64,000 nucleotides of DNA, taken from NCBI GenBank assembly GCA_009746045.1, contig RPFO01000104.1, positions 2,269,448-2,333,447 on the forward strand, read 5' to 3'. Under the pieces are notes generated by a model, which saw only the letters and a program-made list of their open reading frames with translations, ran no database searches and had not been told where the DNA came from. Every line of letters starts with the position of its first letter. Position 1 is the first letter of the stretch. The position numbers were made by a program, and so were the translations under genes. This document shows positions 22,080 to 53,499 of this stretch, piece after piece. Source of the stretch: Mesostigma viride (lineage: Eukaryota; Streptophyta; Mesostigmatophyceae; Mesostigmatales; Mesostigmataceae).

Positions 22080-24182
22080 CACGCGCTTTACTTAATCATG
22101 TACATGTGTGCCTATGATGAGCCACACTCCAGATGATGCCTAGCTTTATTTAGTTATGCTGTGCCCATGCAGAGAGTTGCTCTCTGCTGAGATGCCACGC
22201 TCTAGTTTTGTATAGCCATGATGACCTTTCTGCTGAGCTGCTGAAGACCCCGGATCTTCTGCTGGCGTTCTGCAACCGTGTCCTGCTCTCTGACGAGCCT
22301 CCGCCTGCTGAGTGGCAGACGGCCATCCGCGTCATGCTGTACAAGAAGGGCTCTGCTGCTGACCCCGGTAACTATCGGGGTGTCTGCCTCCAGAGCGCCG
22401 CGCTGAAGGTCTTCATGCGCATGATGCTGCACAGGCTCCGCGCCGCGCTGGACCCACACCTGGGTGAGTCTCAGATGGGTTTCCGTCGTGGTCGTAACAC
22501 TGTCATGGCTGTGTTTGTCGCGCGCCGATTGATGGAGGAGGTGCGTCGCCTTCCCCCTGACAGTTTGCCGCTGGTCTTCATTTTTGTTGACTATATCAAA
22601 GCCTTTGACACGGTTCTCTGGGAGGCTCTTTGGGCCATCCTAGCTCTGGATCGGGTGCCACCTGCGTTTATTGCTGCCATTCGCCGACTGTATGAGGGCT
22701 CACAGGCAGTAGTGCGGACTGCGGAAGGCACCACCCCACCATTCCCCCTTCACCACGGGGTGTGGCAAGGTTGTGTCCTGTCCCCATACCTGTTCATTAT
22801 GGTCGTGGATCACGTCATGCGCAGGGCACGTGCGCGCTTTACTGCTCTTAAGGGGTTCGAGCCAGGCTTGGACATCCTTAACGTGAAAGAGCACGGCGGG
22901 GTTAGACCTGGTTACCGCCTTGCCGACCTGATTTATGCGGATGATACCACCCTCATCGAGAGTCCCGAGCACATTCAGACCTGGCTGGACTGCCTGGGCC
23001 TGGAGGCGCGGGCGGTGGGGTTGGAGATTAGTGTCAAAACCGAGGCGATGGTGATTGGGGCCTCCAGTAAACCACCGCTGCCGCGCCTGCTCGACGGGAC
23101 GGAGGTCCCGTTCCGCGACCGCTTCAAGCTGTTGGGGAGCTGGCTTCCTGACACCGCCGACGATGTCGGTGGACACCCGCATCGGCCTTGCCTGGGCCAA
23201 GCTCCGTTCGCTCACACCCTACTGGCGCTCGAAGGGCCTGGGCGGGCACCGCAAGCGCATGCTCTTCAAGGTCCTCGTCCTCACGGTGCTCACGTATGGC
23301 GCCGAGGCGTGGACCCTCCCACCCAAGCTGGCAGCTCGGCTAGACGGCACGGTTTACAGGATGCTCCGACAGGTCCTTAACGTAGGTTTTTCCGAGCGTC
23401 CGTCATCAGAATCTTTGTATCATGGCATGCCTCGTGTTTCGGACGAGATTAGGCAGCGTAGGATAGCATTTGTAGGACACCTTGCCCGCACCAGCCAGGT
23501 CGACACCACCCTCGGTCTGGCCGGCCCCCAGCGGCTTGGCCAGCCAGGGCGGCACATTCTGACCTGGCCTGGCCCAGAGGACATTCCCAAACGGGTAGGG
23601 AAACCTGTCACCGACGAACTACGTTCAGATGTTGCTAGACGACCTAGTGGTCCCAGCCCAGTTTGAGCACCGCATCCACTCTCTCTCCCGTCTTTGGACT
23701 GTCATGCAGGACAAGACGCGGTGGAAGAAGATTGTCAAGGCGCACACGCCCGACCCTGTGGGCAAGCCACCTCCCCCCAAGCGGAGGCGGCGTTTTGATG
23801 AGTAGTGTAGTTAGGTTTTTCTAGATAGCTTAGAGTTAGTATAGTTCGATCACGCGGCTTCCTCCACCCCATCCATCATGGACTGAATATGTGCTACATG
23901 ACCTCCCCACGGCGGCATGTTATAATTTAATTTAATTTGTAATTTAATGATGATCTTCCCCCTCACAGGCATGCTCCCCCCTTACCCGGGCGGGCATAGC
24001 GTGATAGACCATGAGGGTGCAGGTGCCCTGGTGCACCTAGAGCAGGGGTCCTTTACATCCCCACCCTTGCAGGAAGTAGCCGCTTAGGATGTATGATAGG
24101 CCATATGCCCCCTCTCAAGGGCTATGTGCTACATATACTCCCAACGGAGTTATGTTACGATTCAATTCAATTCAATTCAATC
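22080..24182 (+). mobile_element. Non-LTR retrotransposon (LINE), 5'-truncated, with RT and 3' tail
   Basis: The reverse transcriptase runs 22208-23805 in three frames, so at least two frameshifts break it (near 23165 and near 23615). Visible RT blocks are VMLYKKGSAADPGNYRGVCL, FIFVDYIKAFDTV, HHGVWQGCVLSPYLF and the catalytic LIYADDTTLI, followed by the C-terminal LINE block LTYGAEAWTL and RIAFVGHLARTS. The second block has Ile where Lys is usual (DY-I-KAFD). The endonuclease and ORF1 are absent. Segment 22080-22228 matches the 3' UTR of the ORF1-type copies near 49.1-49.3 kb. Two 3' ends follow the RT: one ending near 23950, the second at 24182 with an (ATTCA) tail. Element is dead. Confidence 0.85.
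22208..23805 (+). pseudogene. Broken reverse-transcriptase ORF of the LINE
   Basis: Frame 1 (from 22208) covers fingers and palm through GSWLPDTADD. Frame 2 (about 23165-23620) covers DTRIGLAWAKLRS to GKPVTDEL. Frame 3 ends LVVPAQFEHRIHSLSRLW to RRRRFDE and TAG at 23803. A related fragment at 55.4-56.05 kb (minus) shares the same blocks and is also frameshifted. Confidence 0.85.
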
Positions 24183-25368
24183 GCAGGGCTGGTTTTGGGC
24201 AAAAGATCTTAAAGTAGGTACAAATAGCTGGTCAATGGTATGCGATACAGATTATGTACTCAGGTATATGTACCGCATCAGGTTTAATATCGCCTACAGT
24301 ACAGCTCTCAACTTTCAGATCGTCAGCCCTGGATTTGATTTTAGGTAAGATCGCAGCCCTGGGTCGGCCGGACCCCAATCTTGGGTGGGGGTGGGTGTAC
24401 TACAGTACTGCGCACGTAAACCGGAACACGCCGCACATGGGCAGCAGAGTCTATAGTGACCGAGGGCCGGAATATACTACGGAAATGTACTTGGCAGTCA
24501 TTGGCAAATCGGCAAAGTCACTGTTTTCAGTGTTTTGTCGCCTTTGATCGATCCCGCCAGCATGAATGGCGCGAAGTTTCAGTAGTTGACGTCTTCTTCC
24601 CCATCATTTCTGTCGAATCACACACACAAAATCAACCTAAAATCGACAGCGAACTTCTTAGTGACCTACGATATATGGGTAGGCATAACTTACCGGGCGT
24701 GTACCATGTAAATCCCATTATTTCCGAGCGTTGAGAAGCCTGAGAAACGGGTAATTATGGTGAGCATAATGGGGCGCCTCTTTGGTTCGCGAAGGTGAGG
24801 ATAGTTGACAGAACGTCTGACACTTGGATAAGGTGCACTTTTTGTCCTTCGGGCTTTGGAACGCCTTCGCATGCATGGATTGGCATCAAAACATCCCCCT
24901 AAAGCTTGTTTAGGCCGCAGTGGAAATTGATGCAGAACTTGCCTGGCAATTGTCTCCCTTGCGCGAATCCCGTCGTGCGGACACTAAGGCTCGGATTCGT
25001 CTGGGTTTTGTTGCAACGTTGTGGTTGCATCGGGGTGGCTTCGTACCGTTTCCTCATTTATATCTACACATGTTTTAGCAGGCTATTCTGAAGTTGATCT
25101 TTCTGTCTTTGACGTAATGGGATGCGCGTGCTCTCTGCACGTGTTCGACCATCTTAACGCTGTCGCACTTACCTGCTATTGCCCAGGCATCAAGCACCCC
25201 ATTGTCCAAGTACATATATTCATGCCCACGCCCCAGCAGCCAGCAATGAAATCAACCAAGCCTTGAGGTAAGTGAGTTGCTCGCTTGATACTCGTCCATC
25301 CAACCGCCCCACTGTCTAAGCATGCGTCCACCGAGGCATCCACCCCCCTGACCACCCCTTTGTCTCAG
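24183..25368. other. Intergenic stretch after the LINE
   Basis: No supported gene. Holds short AT-rich sequence, the doubtful ORF 25021-25266, and acceptor-like echoes before the candidate exon at 25369. Confidence 0.4.
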
Positions 25369-25466
25369 CAATTACCCAACCCGTCGACGAGGCCAATGAC
25401 TTCTGCGTGGTCGACGGGAGCACCCACAGTACTGGGCAAGAGTGCACCGACTCTCCCCCCGACCAA
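25369..25466 (+). CDS. Candidate lone exon of an unrecognised gene
   Basis: After acceptor TTTGTCTCAG a stop-free frame of 32 codons reads ITQPVDEANDFCVVDG to TDSPPDQ and ends at a GTAATT donor. Two partial copies of its acceptor (CCCCATTGTCCAAG near 25196 and CCCCACTGTCTAAG near 25307) precede it, the same echo pattern seen at real exons here. No family recognised and no partner exon found; the ORF 25021-25266 upstream, with CACS and CYCP, may or may not belong to it. Confidence 0.3.
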
Positions 25467-25866
25467 GTAATTATTTATAATTACTTAAAGAAGTTGAAGT
25501 ATAGGGATACGCAGATTCATGAGAGTACCCCTTGCAGCACATGAGATGACACATGCCTGTTTTGCACCATGAACAGATTTAGATGTCCCAGGCCTGCAAG
25601 AATTTGATGTTAATGTCCATGGCAGGTGCGCATGGGAGCCATTTTGGACCACATGCCCTCCTGCCTGGAATAGTCGGCGTCGCCTCCGGCTGTGGCGCAG
25701 GCACAGTAGCGGGGCATATAGCTAGCTGTTGCGATAGCCGCCCCTCGAAGAGCCACCCCTAGGTCGGTTGGCTCGGACCGAGAGCAGTAGTGGGAGTCCG
25801 ATGATCTTTTCTTCACGTGACAGCTGGTTGCATTTTGTTACGCCAAGTACCGGGGCCCGCCCATCT

Positions 25867-26110
25867 GCCTTAGGTGATATATAAGGGCTATAATCTGCTG
25901 TAGCTTATTCTGGCTGCTGTACAGGGTATAATGGCTGCGGTAGAGTATAATCACTGCGGTAGGTTAAAACGGCTGCTGTCTGGTATACTATCTGCTGTAT
26001 AGGGTATAATGGCTGCAGTAGGGTATAATCGCCGCGGTAGTTTAAAACGGCTGCTGTCTGGTATACTGTCTGCTGCATAGAGTGTAATGGCTGCGGTAGG
26101 GTTTAACCGG
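25867..26110. repeat. Degenerate repeat of GTATAATGGCTGC-type units
   Basis: Units such as GGCTGCTGTCTGGTATACT and GGGTATAATGGCTGCGGTAG recur irregularly, 3-5 times. Confidence 0.7.
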
Positions 26111-26341
26111 GAATGATGCACCCTCTGGTCTAGGAATAGGGAATACCTCCCTAGAAAAGGGAATAGGGAATACCTCCCTAGAAAATTTTGCCCTCGCAAA
26201 GCCTAGGTGCAGGCATAGCGGCACGTGCCTTGATGTGAGGCTCTCACCCTGCGCCCGTCCTGTGGTCATGTTGGGGACCTGCCTGTGCCGGCGCAGGCGG
26301 AGCGGCCGCGCACACGTCCGGCCCTGTGGAACCGGCAACGG

Positions 26342-26605
26342 GGCCCTCTGCCAGAAATAAGTGCCTCACTGGGGCGGGGACTAGGGCCTAAGTGAGGCCC
26401 TCTGCCAGAATTAAGTGCCTCACTGGGGCGGGGACTACGGCCTAAGTGAGGCCCTCTGCCAGAATTAAGTGCCTCACTGGGGCAGGGACTAGGGCCTAAC
26501 TGATGCCCTCTACCAGGATTCATTGCCTCACTGGGGCAGGGATTAGGGCCTAACATACGCCCTCTGCCAGAATTAAGAGCCTCACTGGGGTAGGACATCA
26601 CGCAG
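26342..26605. repeat. 54-bp minisatellite, ~5 copies
   Basis: Unit GCCCTCTGCCAGAATTAAGT plus GCCTCACTGGGGCGGGGACTAGGGCCTAAGTGAG. Lies upstream of the IQ-protein start; the multiple-of-3 length creates a minus artefact ORF. Confidence 0.9.
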
Positions 26606-26816
26606 GCTGTGGGGGGGTAGGCCACCTACTTGCTGGTGCGTGCGCCAACCCGTGCGCGCGGCGATATATGCTGACTGGACTCACTGGAGTCTCCTCGATG
26701 TGAGTGACTGGAATCTCTCGGGCAGGGGCAGCGTAAGGACTGAATTTCCATCGATGCGCAACGCCATTGCTTGCTTTTACTAGCAAGCAACTTGCTTTTA
26801 CTAGCAAGCGGGCTCG

Positions 26817-46205
<19,389 letters not shown>

Positions 46206-46831
46206 GTTGGCCGATCTTCAAATCTATAAAGAATTACATCGCATGGCCAACATGCGGCCTTGCGAGGCAAATGATAACCTCTGGCTTGTATAGGGCAGTC
46301 CACCAGCAAAATTCTGAATTCGGTGTTGTAACAGGAAATGCATCAGCACGATCAAATAACCGGTGTACTGGTATCCAGACAAACACGCAGAACCATGCGT
46401 GCGTGGTATGTGGCGTGCTGGCTGGCCGGAACATGCTGTCGGCTGGCTAGTGGGCGCAATAATACAACCAGCACTGGTTTGTGGTTTGGGCATTGAGGTG
46501 GGGATCTGTACAGGTTTCCATTGCCGAACCCTGTGAGCAAGGATGCAGCAGCTGTCTTACTAACTGGCGTTCTTGCAGCATTCGAGTACCGGAGTTCCCA
46601 GAGCCACAGGACGGGCACAGCACACCGACATTTCTCATAAATTAGAATTCATTAACTACACATGGTCCCGTTGGGGAGCCGCGGAGCAGCTCATTGGAGT
46701 GAGCTGGGCACGAGGTTTCAGACCCTGTTGGATAGGAGACCCCGGCTGGGAACCATGGGCGCTTAAACATCGAACTCCAACATCGCCTGTGCCTCACCAT
46801 ATTCCAACAAGGAGCAACTGCCATGAATTGC

Positions 46832-47530
46832 CTCCTCTATGGGGACTACGCCTCGCTTTACGACCTGTGCCTCCATCTCCATGATACCGATCGCCTCATC
46901 CACCCCGACGGCACCTGGGTCAGTGGACCCAGCTTTCTGTTCGGGTGCCACCGCCCCCAACTCCAACACATCATCCTCTGCTCCCTTCTCTAGCGCTCTG
47001 ATGGCGAAATCTGGGCTCCATCCATCTCCGCACCCACACTCCGTTCCACTCTTACGAAAGCCTTTCAGCAGCACGTGACCCCCCTTGCTGCCGATGTGGC
47101 AGCAATGGGAGGCACGCTGGCTACTGAGCTTCCTCACCTTTCCACCACCGCCGCCTCCACCTCCACTGCCATTTCCGCCTCCAGTGCCAACATCAAGGCC
47201 CAGCTCCTCGACCTTGACCAGCGCCTCCAAGCCACCGCCACCGCCCTTGAGTGCTTGCACGACACCGCAGGCCTCACCGCCCAGGCGGTGAAGGGCATCG
47301 CTGCCCAGCCGGCATCTGCTGGCCCGGCCAGCAATGCTCCTCCCACCCAGACCTGGGCGGACTTGCTTAAGCACCACACCACCTCCACCATCGCGGCGCA
47401 GCTCAAGCAACAAGCACTCGACCTTTGCGAGGAGGCCGAGCTGGACAAGCGCAGCCACAACGTCATAGTCAAGCACTTCGACCAGCCGGCAGATGAGACC
47501 TCGGCGACTCTTCTCACGGCATTTGCCTAG
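46832..47530 (+). pseudogene. LINE ORF1-type copy A, truncated at both ends
   Basis: Reads LLYGDYASLYDLCLHLHD, an in-frame stop after CSLL, then AFQQHVTPLAADVAAMGG, a coiled coil rich in Ala/Thr/Ser/Leu, and SHNVIVKHFDQPADETS, then stops. It is parallel to the start-to-middle of copy B but lacks the N-terminus and the C-terminal basic region. Together with copy B it forms a tandem direct pair. Confidence 0.75.
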
Positions 47531-47574
47531 GAGTGCAAGGTGTGTTTTGTTCTATTTTCAGTTAAGCGCGGCAT

Positions 47575-49545
47575 TATTGCCCCCAGCCACGAGCCACGAG
47601 GTAGCCATGGCTGACGGCGGCGCTCATAACTTTCACGTTTGAGCACCGAATTTAGCCGTGAATATCACTATCACTTCGTCTTTCTAAGACCCACATGCTG
47701 ATATAATTTTCCGAATCTATTACGCAATATATGACGAGCTAACGTTCCTTGACGCAACGCAGTTTAGCGGATGCGCTCCGCCATGAAAACCCGTCTGCAG
47801 CTCAGGCTGCATCTTCGCCCTCAGGTCCGGCAGGCAGCGGTGACACTAGTCGTGCACTGGTGGTCGCCCAGCAACCTCCCGGGCTTAATGCCTCGCCATC
47901 TGCATCGCCTGACCCGAAACGCACCCGCTCCGCCGACAAAACAGGAGGGTCCTCACGCCCCTCAGAACCGCGCTTTCGGCCCCGGCCTTTCAAGGTCGAT
48001 GATCACGACTGGACCAACATGTCTCCGGACGATGCTATGCACTGCCTCTTCTTCGGGGACTACGCCTCGCTATACGACCTGTGCCTCCATCTCCACGACC
48101 TTGACCGCCTCCTCTGCAGCAACGGCAGCCGCTGGAACAACATCAGCACGCTGTTCGGCTGCCCCCGCCCCCAACCCCAGCACACCATCCTCAACTCCCT
48201 TCTCCAGCGCTCTGACGGCGAGATCTGGGCTCCATCCATCTCCGCCCCCGCACTCCGTTCCATCCTCACGGAAGCCTTCCAGCAGCACGTGACCCCCCTT
48301 GCTGCCGACGTAGCAGCAATGGGTGGCACGCTGGCTGCTGAACTTCCTCACCTTTCCACCACCGCCGCCTCCACCTCCACTGCCATTTCCGCCTCCACTG
48401 CCGACATCACCGCCCAGCTCCGCGACCTCGACCAACGCCTTCAAGCCACCGCCACCGCCCTTGAGAGCTTGCATGCCACCGCCGGCCTCACCGCCCAGGC
48501 GGTGAAGGACATCGCCGCCCAGCCGGCGCCTGCTGGCCCGGCCGGCGATGCTCCCTCCACCTGGGCGGACTTGCTTAAGCATCACTCCACCGTGGACCAC
48601 CACCTCCACCATCACGGCACAACTCAAGCAACAAGCCCTCGACCTTCGCGAGGAAGCCGACATCGCCAGGCGCAGCCACAATGTCATCGTCAAGCACTTC
48701 GACCAGCCGGCTGGTGAGACCTCCACGAGCCTTCTTGAGGCGTTTAAGCGCGACATTTTTGCCCCCATGCTACTCACTGGTGAGCTGCACATGTCGGCTG
48801 TCCGCCTCCCCCGCGCGCGGGGTAAGGCTGGCCCGGCACCCGTGCTCCTCACCTTTAAGTACATGGCGGACAAGCTGGCGTTCCTTAAATGCCGCAAGAA
48901 GCTCTCGGAGACTCGCTTCACGCTGGACGACGACTTGACCCTGGCCCAGCAACAGCGGCGACGCGAGCTATGGCCGACCTACCTTCAGCTCCGGCAGAGC
49001 GCAAGGGGGAAGCCGGTATACTGTCCAGAGGGCCGGGCGGTAAGATTCCACGTTGACCACAAGCCCTGGCAGGCACCTCGGCCTGCCACCTCAGACTAGG
49101 GAATATATACTGGCCAGTAGTGTAGAACTGTAGATTAGTCAGGCTTAGCCTAGCATGTGGCCCACGCGCATGTGCGCCCATAATGGCCCCCATGGATGAT
49201 GCCATCAGAATTTAGCCAAGCCCTGCCTATAATGGGACCCCATGGATGTTGCATTAAGAATTTAGCCATGCTATGCCATGCAGAGAGATGCTCTCTGTCG
49301 AGAAGCCATGCCCTAGCTCTTGTATAGCCATGATGATCTTCCCCCACATGACATGCTCCCCCTCAGCTGGGCATATAGCGTGATAGATCATGAGGGTGCA
49401 GGTGCCCTGGTGCACCTAGAGCACGGGTAGCTTACATTCCCACCCTTGCAGGAAGTAGCCCAGAATGTATTAAAAGCCATATGCCCCTTCTCAGGGATAT
49501 GTGCTACATGTACTCCCAACGGAGTTATGTTACTAATTAATTATT
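47575..49545 (+). mobile_element. LINE copy B: 5' UTR, ORF1, 3' UTR and tail
   Basis: A 5' UTR (47575-47730) leads to an ORF1 that reads in one frame to about 48590 and in another to TAG at 49099. A conserved ATG ACG AGC near 47731 is cut by TAA here, so the start is damaged. ORF1 has a Pro/Ser/Arg-rich N-terminus (PDPKRTRSADKTGGSS), the block FFGDYASLYDLCLHLHDLDR, a long coiled coil, then SHNVIVKHFDQPAGETS, LLTFKYMADKLAFLKCRKKL and FTLDDDLTLAQQQRRRELW. This order (coiled coil, RNA-binding-like fold, basic C-terminus) is that of L1-type ORF1 chaperones. The 3' UTR ends in a hairpin and an AATTAATTA tail. No RT is present. Confidence 0.75.
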
Positions 49546-49755
49546 GCCCCCATGCAACTCACTGGTGAGCTGCACATGTCGGCTGTCCGCCTCCCCTGCG
49601 CGCGGGGTAAGGCTGGCCCGGCGCACACGTGCTCCTCACTTTTAAGTACATGGCGGACAAGCTGTCGTTCCTTAAATGCCGCAAGAAGCTCTCGGGGACT
49701 CGCTTCACGCTGGACGACGACTTTACCCTGGCCCAGCAGCAACGGTGACGCGAGC
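49546..49755 (+). pseudogene. LINE ORF1 fragment C
   Basis: Covers only the C-terminal part (TGELHMSAVRLPCARGKAG to TLDDDFTLAQQQ) and then runs into a (TTTA)n tract. That tract is the tail of the minus-strand LINE inserted next to it. Confidence 0.7.
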
Positions 49756-49758
49756 TAT

Positions 49759-49809
<51 letters not shown>

Positions 49810-51000
49810 TTAATAAAAAACATAGCTCCGTGCCCAGGGAGCATATGTAACACATAGCCCTGAGAAAGGGGCATCTTACATCTATGGTTTTTAGATGTAC
49901 AGTCTGGGCTACAACCTGCAGGTGTAGGATGTAAACTATCACCTGCTCTCCAGGGGTGCACAAGGTGCACCTGCACCACCATGATGGGTCATGCATCCCG
50001 ATCAGGCACACACGGGGCGGCGTGGGGAACTGGCCTAGAGCTAGGAGGCCGGCATGACATATGGGGTGGAAGATGTATATTAAAAATATAATTACTTACA
50101 GCAGAGTGAAACCAAAGCAAACGCCCAGCTATAAACCTAAATACAGAGCCATGTCAAAGCCCTATACTACGATAAGACCAATGGAAACTCCTAACGGGAG
50201 GAACCTACTATACTAATAGCCTTGCTGCACCGCAAAATCAGCCCGCGTACGGCGGAGCATGATGTCACCTGCTCCATGGCCCGAGTCAGCGCCACCGACA
50301 ATCGCTGACGCCAATATATGACGTCCAGGTCCGCGCCGACCATGGGGCCCGCTGGCCCTCCAGGTCCAGCCAGTCCTCCCGGAGCCGGCTTGAACGCGCT
50401 CCGTGAAGAAGGCGGAGGTCAGGGGCCCCATGGCCCCAAACTCCTCCAGGACAAAGGGCACCACACGATGGTGCCCGACGTCGCCGTAGGCCAGGAGCTT
50501 GGCCCGCTCCGCCCGGTCCGCCGTGTAACCTGCCGTAAGGGAGGCCCCAGCCACGTGGCGAAGAGCCAAAGGCCGCGCCACCGAAATGTCAATAAGCAGA
50601 TGCCGGCCACCGGCCCCTCAAAGTCCAGCACCACGATGTCAGGCCGGTGGTTGGGGGAATAGAAGGCAGCGCCATCCGCATCCTCGGACCGGATGTTCGC
50701 GTGGGGGAAAACCGACCGAACCAATGATGGCGAGCACCACCGTCAGGAGGACAGTGTGCAAATACAAATACCAATTCTGATTCTGTTGGCCCCCCATGCA
50801 AGCAAGGTAGTGAGTCCCCGTGGGATCCAGCGGCTGCCCACAGCTACCACAAGGCCGCCCGGCCGGAACAAGAGACTGCGGGGCAAATAGCCGGGTGCCG
50901 GAGCGCCACCGAGTAGTGCCGCTGGGAGCTAAGGCGAATGGGGGGACCATGCAGGGAAGAGCACGAAGGTACGCCGAGCCCACACTCCGCAATTAAAGCG
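49756..51000 (-). mobile_element. LINE 3' part, minus strand: CCHC finger, RLE-type endonuclease, 3' UTR, (TAAA)n tail
   Basis: Read on the minus strand, 50992-50640 gives a zinc-finger-like CGSCGQPLDPTGTHYLAC. After a frameshift, EDADGAAFYSPNHRPDIVVL follows, and after another, ISVARPLALRHVAG and LLAYGDVGHHRVVPFVLEEF to GPLTSAFFTE. A CCHC finger followed by RPDI...D-(I/V)-S-V is the layout of the C-terminal restriction-like endonuclease of R2/CRE/Dualen-type LINEs. The 3' UTR (about 50060-49810) matches those at 24.0, 49.4 and 59.1 kb, and the (TAAA)n tail is at 49756-49812. Inactive. Confidence 0.7.
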
Positions 51001-51420
51001 AGAACAGCCACGCACGTCCCTGGGCGGTGAGGTCTGCGAAAAGAGTCATGTCCAATCAGCCGTGTGCAGAATACCCGCGTAGGTTTTCTGGTGTTTAGCG
51101 ATGACGCGAGCAGGGAATGCGGCGGGAGATTGAACGGAGGCGACCGAGGGAGTGCCGTGAGGGAGGCGGCGCTGTACCGCCTGAGCGGCACGGACGGGAG
51201 AACAGGCCTGCTGGATCTCAGCACAGGCCTCCGGAATGCCAGGGGGTGACGAAGGGCCAAGGGCTGCTGGAGCCCAGGAGGTCAGGCGCTGCCGTTGCCA
51301 AAAGGGGCAGGAGCCGGCAGCTAGAGAGAAGATATATATTATAAAAATATAATTACCTACAGCAGAGTGAAATCACTCAAACCAAAGCAAACGCCCAGCT
51401 ATAAACCTAGTCAGCTTCCG

Positions 51421-51913
51421 GTGCCGCTGCCGCAACCATCCAGCCCGCACCTCCCCTTCACCGTGGGTCACATAGTGCGGTTTGGCACGGAAGACTGGTG
51501 CGACTGGAAGTATTATGTGGACGGGATAGGGCACACGGTGGCGCCCCCTAAAGTGGCCCCAGTGGATGAGCGCGCTTTCCTGGACAAGACGGCGCCAGAC
51601 TTTGCGTGGACCCTGAAGACTACCTATGATGAGGATCACGTGCGCACCGAGGTGTTCAAGAATCAAGATGGGGGTGGACTTCGTTAGCGTTCATCGTTGT
51701 GGGGTGGCGGATAAGTCGGTCTCTCGTCGCAAGCGGTTGCACGACCTCACCTGGACGCTGGATGACGACCTCACCCCCGCTCAGCAACAGCAGCGACGCG
51801 ACCTGTGGCCGGAATACCTCCGCCATAAGCAGGACCCCCAGAAGCCCAAGGTGTACTGGAGGGGCGGGGACCTGATGATCAACCACAAGATGTGGACGCC
51901 CCCAGCGGGCTAG
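51421..51913 (+). pseudogene. Diverged ORF1-like C-terminus (second LINE family)
   Basis: Two overlapping frames: PHLPFTVGHIVRFGTEDW to KTTYDEDHVRTEVF, then after a frameshift LTWTLDDDLTPAQQQQRRDL and PKVYWRGGDLMINHKMW, stop at 51911. The block TLDDDLTPAQQQQRRDLW clearly matches copy B, but the rest has diverged, so this is a different family. Its 3' UTR appears to run to the (TTAA)n tail at 52345. Confidence 0.6.
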
Positions 51914-52139
51914 AATAGCAATAGCCCTAGCTTGTAACCATTGGCGTCACTGCCGCTAAGGCAGCCATGCCTAGAATGTTGCCTAGCTGTGCCAACACAC
52001 CTAGTCACGTGCCGCCGGCCAACGCACGGTACACAACCAGCCATAGCCTTAGCCTAGTCCTAGTACAGCCATGCTACGCCCTGGCTATGTTCAGATTACT
52101 TGCCCACGCTCCTTGCTATGCATGATATGCTCACATGGG

Positions 52140-52346
52140 TCTTATTGCACCCACAGACTGCCGGATCGTTAGCGTGTCCGTTTAGCTAGCGCGCCCGAAT
52201 GCAGCTGGGGCATGCCTTTGGCATGAAGGAGACTGCAGGGGTCTCTGCCCTTTCTCCTGTAGTGCACACACAGGGATTAAAAGCACTTCGGTGCTCCGTG
52301 ACTCCCCAACGGGAGCACGAGTTTAATTAATTAATTAATTAATAAG
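52140..52346 (+). mobile_element. 3' end of the second LINE family with hairpins and (TTAA)n tail
   Basis: Contains GCACTTCGGTGC (stem with a TTCG loop) followed by CTCCCCAACGGGAG (stem-loop), then TTTAATTAATTAATTAATTAAT. Position and layout parallel the 3' ends of the other LINE copies, with different stem bases. Confidence 0.55.
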
Positions 52347-53490
52347 TCGGCTCTGACCCTGATGTTCACTCACCCTCAGTACTTCGCCGGATTCCTGGCC
52401 ATGTGGCCCGCGGGCACGTGGGTGGAGCTCTCTCGGGTCGGCCGACCGAAGGTGACACCCTACCAGGTGGCTTTCGAGAGACCTGCGCTCGTATCCCGGT
52501 AGTAGTCTGATTCGGAATATGACGCCAATGGGTCGTCAGGCCCTTATCGCGGCCCAGCAACAACGGCGCGCCAACAACGGCGAGTTAAGGCGGATGTCAG
52601 AGTTTTATGACGGATAGCGGAATGATCCTGTCATCCTGTTTCGTGCTACTACGTCAGGGTTGGTCCTGTGTATCAACCTCTAGAGGAACTGGTATTACTA
52701 ACCCGCGGGCGGACCGGGGTTGGGACATAGTACTGTTATAGTAGCGCAGCATACTTGTTTCTTTTCTAACTCTTGTATACCGTAGGGGCTACCATCCCCC
52801 AGGGAGGGGGAGGAGTGTTGCGTGCCGGCCCTTTAGAACGGACGCAACAATGGAATAAATTATGTATTTTGGCTTGTTGTCATAGTCCGTAGGACTTTGG
52901 GACTCATTTCGGGACTTAATTTGGCAATTGTCCCTTGGTCAGGACTTTTGTATGGAACTATGATAGTTTGTGTGATTCGGACCAGTTATTTTGGGCCTAG
53001 GTTGATGTATGCGATCTTCTAGGGGCCGGTGCAGTCGCGCCGCGCTGCGTACTTTATAGCTGAGATATTGTACTCATGCGTGGATTCTGTAGGCGAGGGT
53101 CGATGTTGACCCGAGGATCCTGACAGTGTGGACCGCAAGCTTGGGAAGGTCGGCGCCATGTCGCGGCGCCCCTTGCCAGCTTGGTGGCAGACCTACTAGG
53201 TGAAATTTGTCCGAGGACGAGAGTCTCGTCCTCTTGGTTTGATGAATGTAAAGTGCGATGACGCCTTCATATTACCTGGGGCAACTACACACCTGGGGCA
53301 ACTATCCATTTGTAATTGGTATTGCTAGCCATTATAAGTGTGTATTAATTAGCTTGGCATCAAGTCGCGGTGCCAGATATCAACGACCCCAGTCGTGAAG
53401 CGCAATCTGCATTAGGCCACCTTGAATCTTCCTAATTCCGGCATGGTAGATCTTTCGCTACGTAGCTCAGACTAGGTGTCTGGGCTGGCA
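52347..53490. other. Gene-free stretch, possible LTR-retroelement remnant
   Basis: No convincing exon. A short plus frame at 52375-52500 (FAGFLAMWPAGTWVELSRVG) ends in stops. At 52797-52814 a purine tract (GGGAGGGGGAGGAG) is followed directly by TGTTGCGT, with ACGCAACA 18 bp further on. A perfect 21-bp palindrome sits at 53213-53233. These recall a polypurine tract and LTR edge, but no second LTR was found. Confidence 0.3.
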
Positions 53491-53499
53491 CGTAACAAA

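Noticed and set aside
46998-48921. Minus ORFs of 237 and 283 codons opposite LINE copies A and B
   Set aside because: Antisense shadows of the GC-rich ORF1; the sense frame carries the recognisable motifs.
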